DNA of 31,619 bases from Paracoccus denitrificans (lineage in GTDB: Bacteria > Pseudomonadota > Alphaproteobacteria > Rhodobacterales > Rhodobacteraceae). The position numbers and the translations under genes are program-made. Where the stretch lies: assembly GCA_003240735.1 (NCBI GenBank), contig QFNE01000024.1, positions 1 to 31,619 on the forward strand, given 5' to 3'. Positions 31,065 through 31,619 of the stretch are shown piece after piece. Each line of letters starts with the position of its first letter. The stretch's first letter is position 1. Below the pieces are notes generated by a model. That model was not told the DNA's origin. It ran no database searches and was given only the letters and a program-made list of their open reading frames with translations.

Positions 31065-31619
31065 TCAGACCTTTTCGGTCAGTTCGGGCAGGATGGTGAA
31101 GATGTCACCGACAAGGCCGTAATCCGCGACCTGGAAGATCGGCGCTTCTTCGTCCTTGTTGATCGCAACGATGACCTTGCTGTCCTTCATCCCGGCCAAG
31201 TGCTGGATCGCGCCCGAAATACCGGCCGCGATGTACAGTTCCGGGGCGACGACCTTACCGGTCTGTCCGACCTGCCAGTCGTTCGGGGCATAGCCCGAGT
31301 CGACCGCCGCACGGGACGCACCGACGGCCGCGCCCAGCTTGTCGGCCAGCTTTTCGATCACGTCGAAGCCTTCCTTGGACCCGACGGCACGACCACCCGA
31401 CACGATGCGCTTGGCCGAGGTCAGCTCTGGCCGGTCGCTTTCGGCGACCTTGTCTTCGACCCACGCGCTCAGACCGCTTTCGCTGCCCGCCACATCATTG
31501 TGGTCCACCGGGGCGTTTCCGCCCTGACCCGCCGCATCAAAGCTGGCAGTCCGGACGGTCAGAACCTTGATCTTGTCGTTCGACTTCACCGTCTGGATCG
31601 CGTTCCCGGCATAGATCGG
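31065..31619 (-). CDS. etfA: Electron transfer flavoprotein alpha subunit, C-terminal part (cut by window edge)
   Basis: The last 184 codons of EtfA are present; the N-terminal part lies beyond the window. EtfA with EtfB accepts electrons from acyl-CoA dehydrogenases and delivers them to ETF-QO. The visible sequence begins PIYAGNAIQTVKSNDK and contains AKRIVSGGRAVGSKEGF, GAAVGASRAAVDSGYAPNDWQVGQTGKVV and LYIAAGISGAIQHLAGMKDS. These form the FAD-binding domain II. Frame is open through base 31619. Its redox partners ETF-QO and an acyl-CoA dehydrogenase are encoded elsewhere in this window. Confidence 0.97.
   Translation of the reverse strand, partial: PIYAGNAIQTVKSNDKIKVLTVRTASFDAAGQGGNAPVDHNDVAGSESGLSAWVEDKVAESDRPELTSAKRIVSGGRAVGSKEGFDVIEKLADKLGAAVGASRAAVDSGYAPNDWQVGQTGKVVAPELYIAAGISGAIQHLAGMKDSKVIVAINKDEEAPIFQVADYGLVGDIFTILPELTEKV

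Overview
The window is a gene-dense, GC-rich chromosomal segment from an alphaproteobacterium, most likely a member of the Rhodobacteraceae (Paracoccus/Roseobacter-like). This rests on the order tRNA-Trp–secE–nusG–rplKA–rplJL–rpoB, a small aa3-oxidase subunit IV whose C-terminus closely resembles the Paracoccus protein, an ETF / ETF-quinone oxidoreductase / acyl-CoA dehydrogenase set, and frequent GTGA and ATGA start-stop overlaps. No IS element, integrase, rRNA or CRISPR array was seen.

Region 1 (1-4355, minus strand) is the transcription/translation block, read right to left: tRNA-Trp, secE, nusG, rplK, rplA, rplJ, rplL and the first 108 codons of rpoB. The gaps contain hairpins consistent with ribosomal-protein autoregulatory leaders. 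The tRNA-Trp/secE gap has an 11-bp-phased TGCA(T/C) array of five copies. L10 (rplJ) carries a perfect 11-residue tandem duplication in its C-terminal stalk helix.

Region 2 (4393-10520, minus) is a tightly packed run: ETF-ubiquinone oxidoreductase, a TPR periplasmic protein, ispE, pdxJ, a secreted unknown and acpS. Three of its junctions are GTGA overlaps. Region 3 (10619-13298, minus) is an ABC importer of the NitT/TauT type (ATPase, permease, binding protein) ending in a good intrinsic terminator. Region 4 (13588-18743) holds greA plus a membrane-anchored unknown, a GNAT acetyltransferase, an azlCD amino-acid exporter pair, a lipoprotein with a possible permuted papain-like fold, the orphan oxidase subunit IV and an MBL-fold hydrolase. 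The hydrolase is coupled to a DmdC-like acyl-CoA dehydrogenase (to 20431).

Region 5 (20567-27286, mainly plus) contains a Sua5-type tRNA t6A enzyme, a family-4-like uracil-DNA glycosylase lacking the Fe-S cysteines, a DsbD-alpha-like periplasmic protein (minus), yqgE, and an overlapping operon pyrB–PH-domain membrane protein–pyrC'–plsY. The pyrC product has lost most metal-binding and catalytic positions of dihydroorotase, so it is probably the structural, inactive partner of aspartate transcarbamoylase.

Region 6 (27294-31619) has two small unknown envelope proteins, 3-hydroxybutyryl-CoA dehydrogenase (minus) and the 3' part of etfA (minus). Between hbd and etfA, on the opposite strand, lies a two-gene cassette: a less GC-rich TbpB-barrel-like lipoprotein followed 12 bp later by a predicted outer-membrane beta-barrel protein. 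This looks like an insertion into the usual etfBA–hbd neighbourhood. It is the best candidate here for an undescribed system: a surface-lipoprotein/export-barrel pair with a Slam-like partner lacking the TPR domain.
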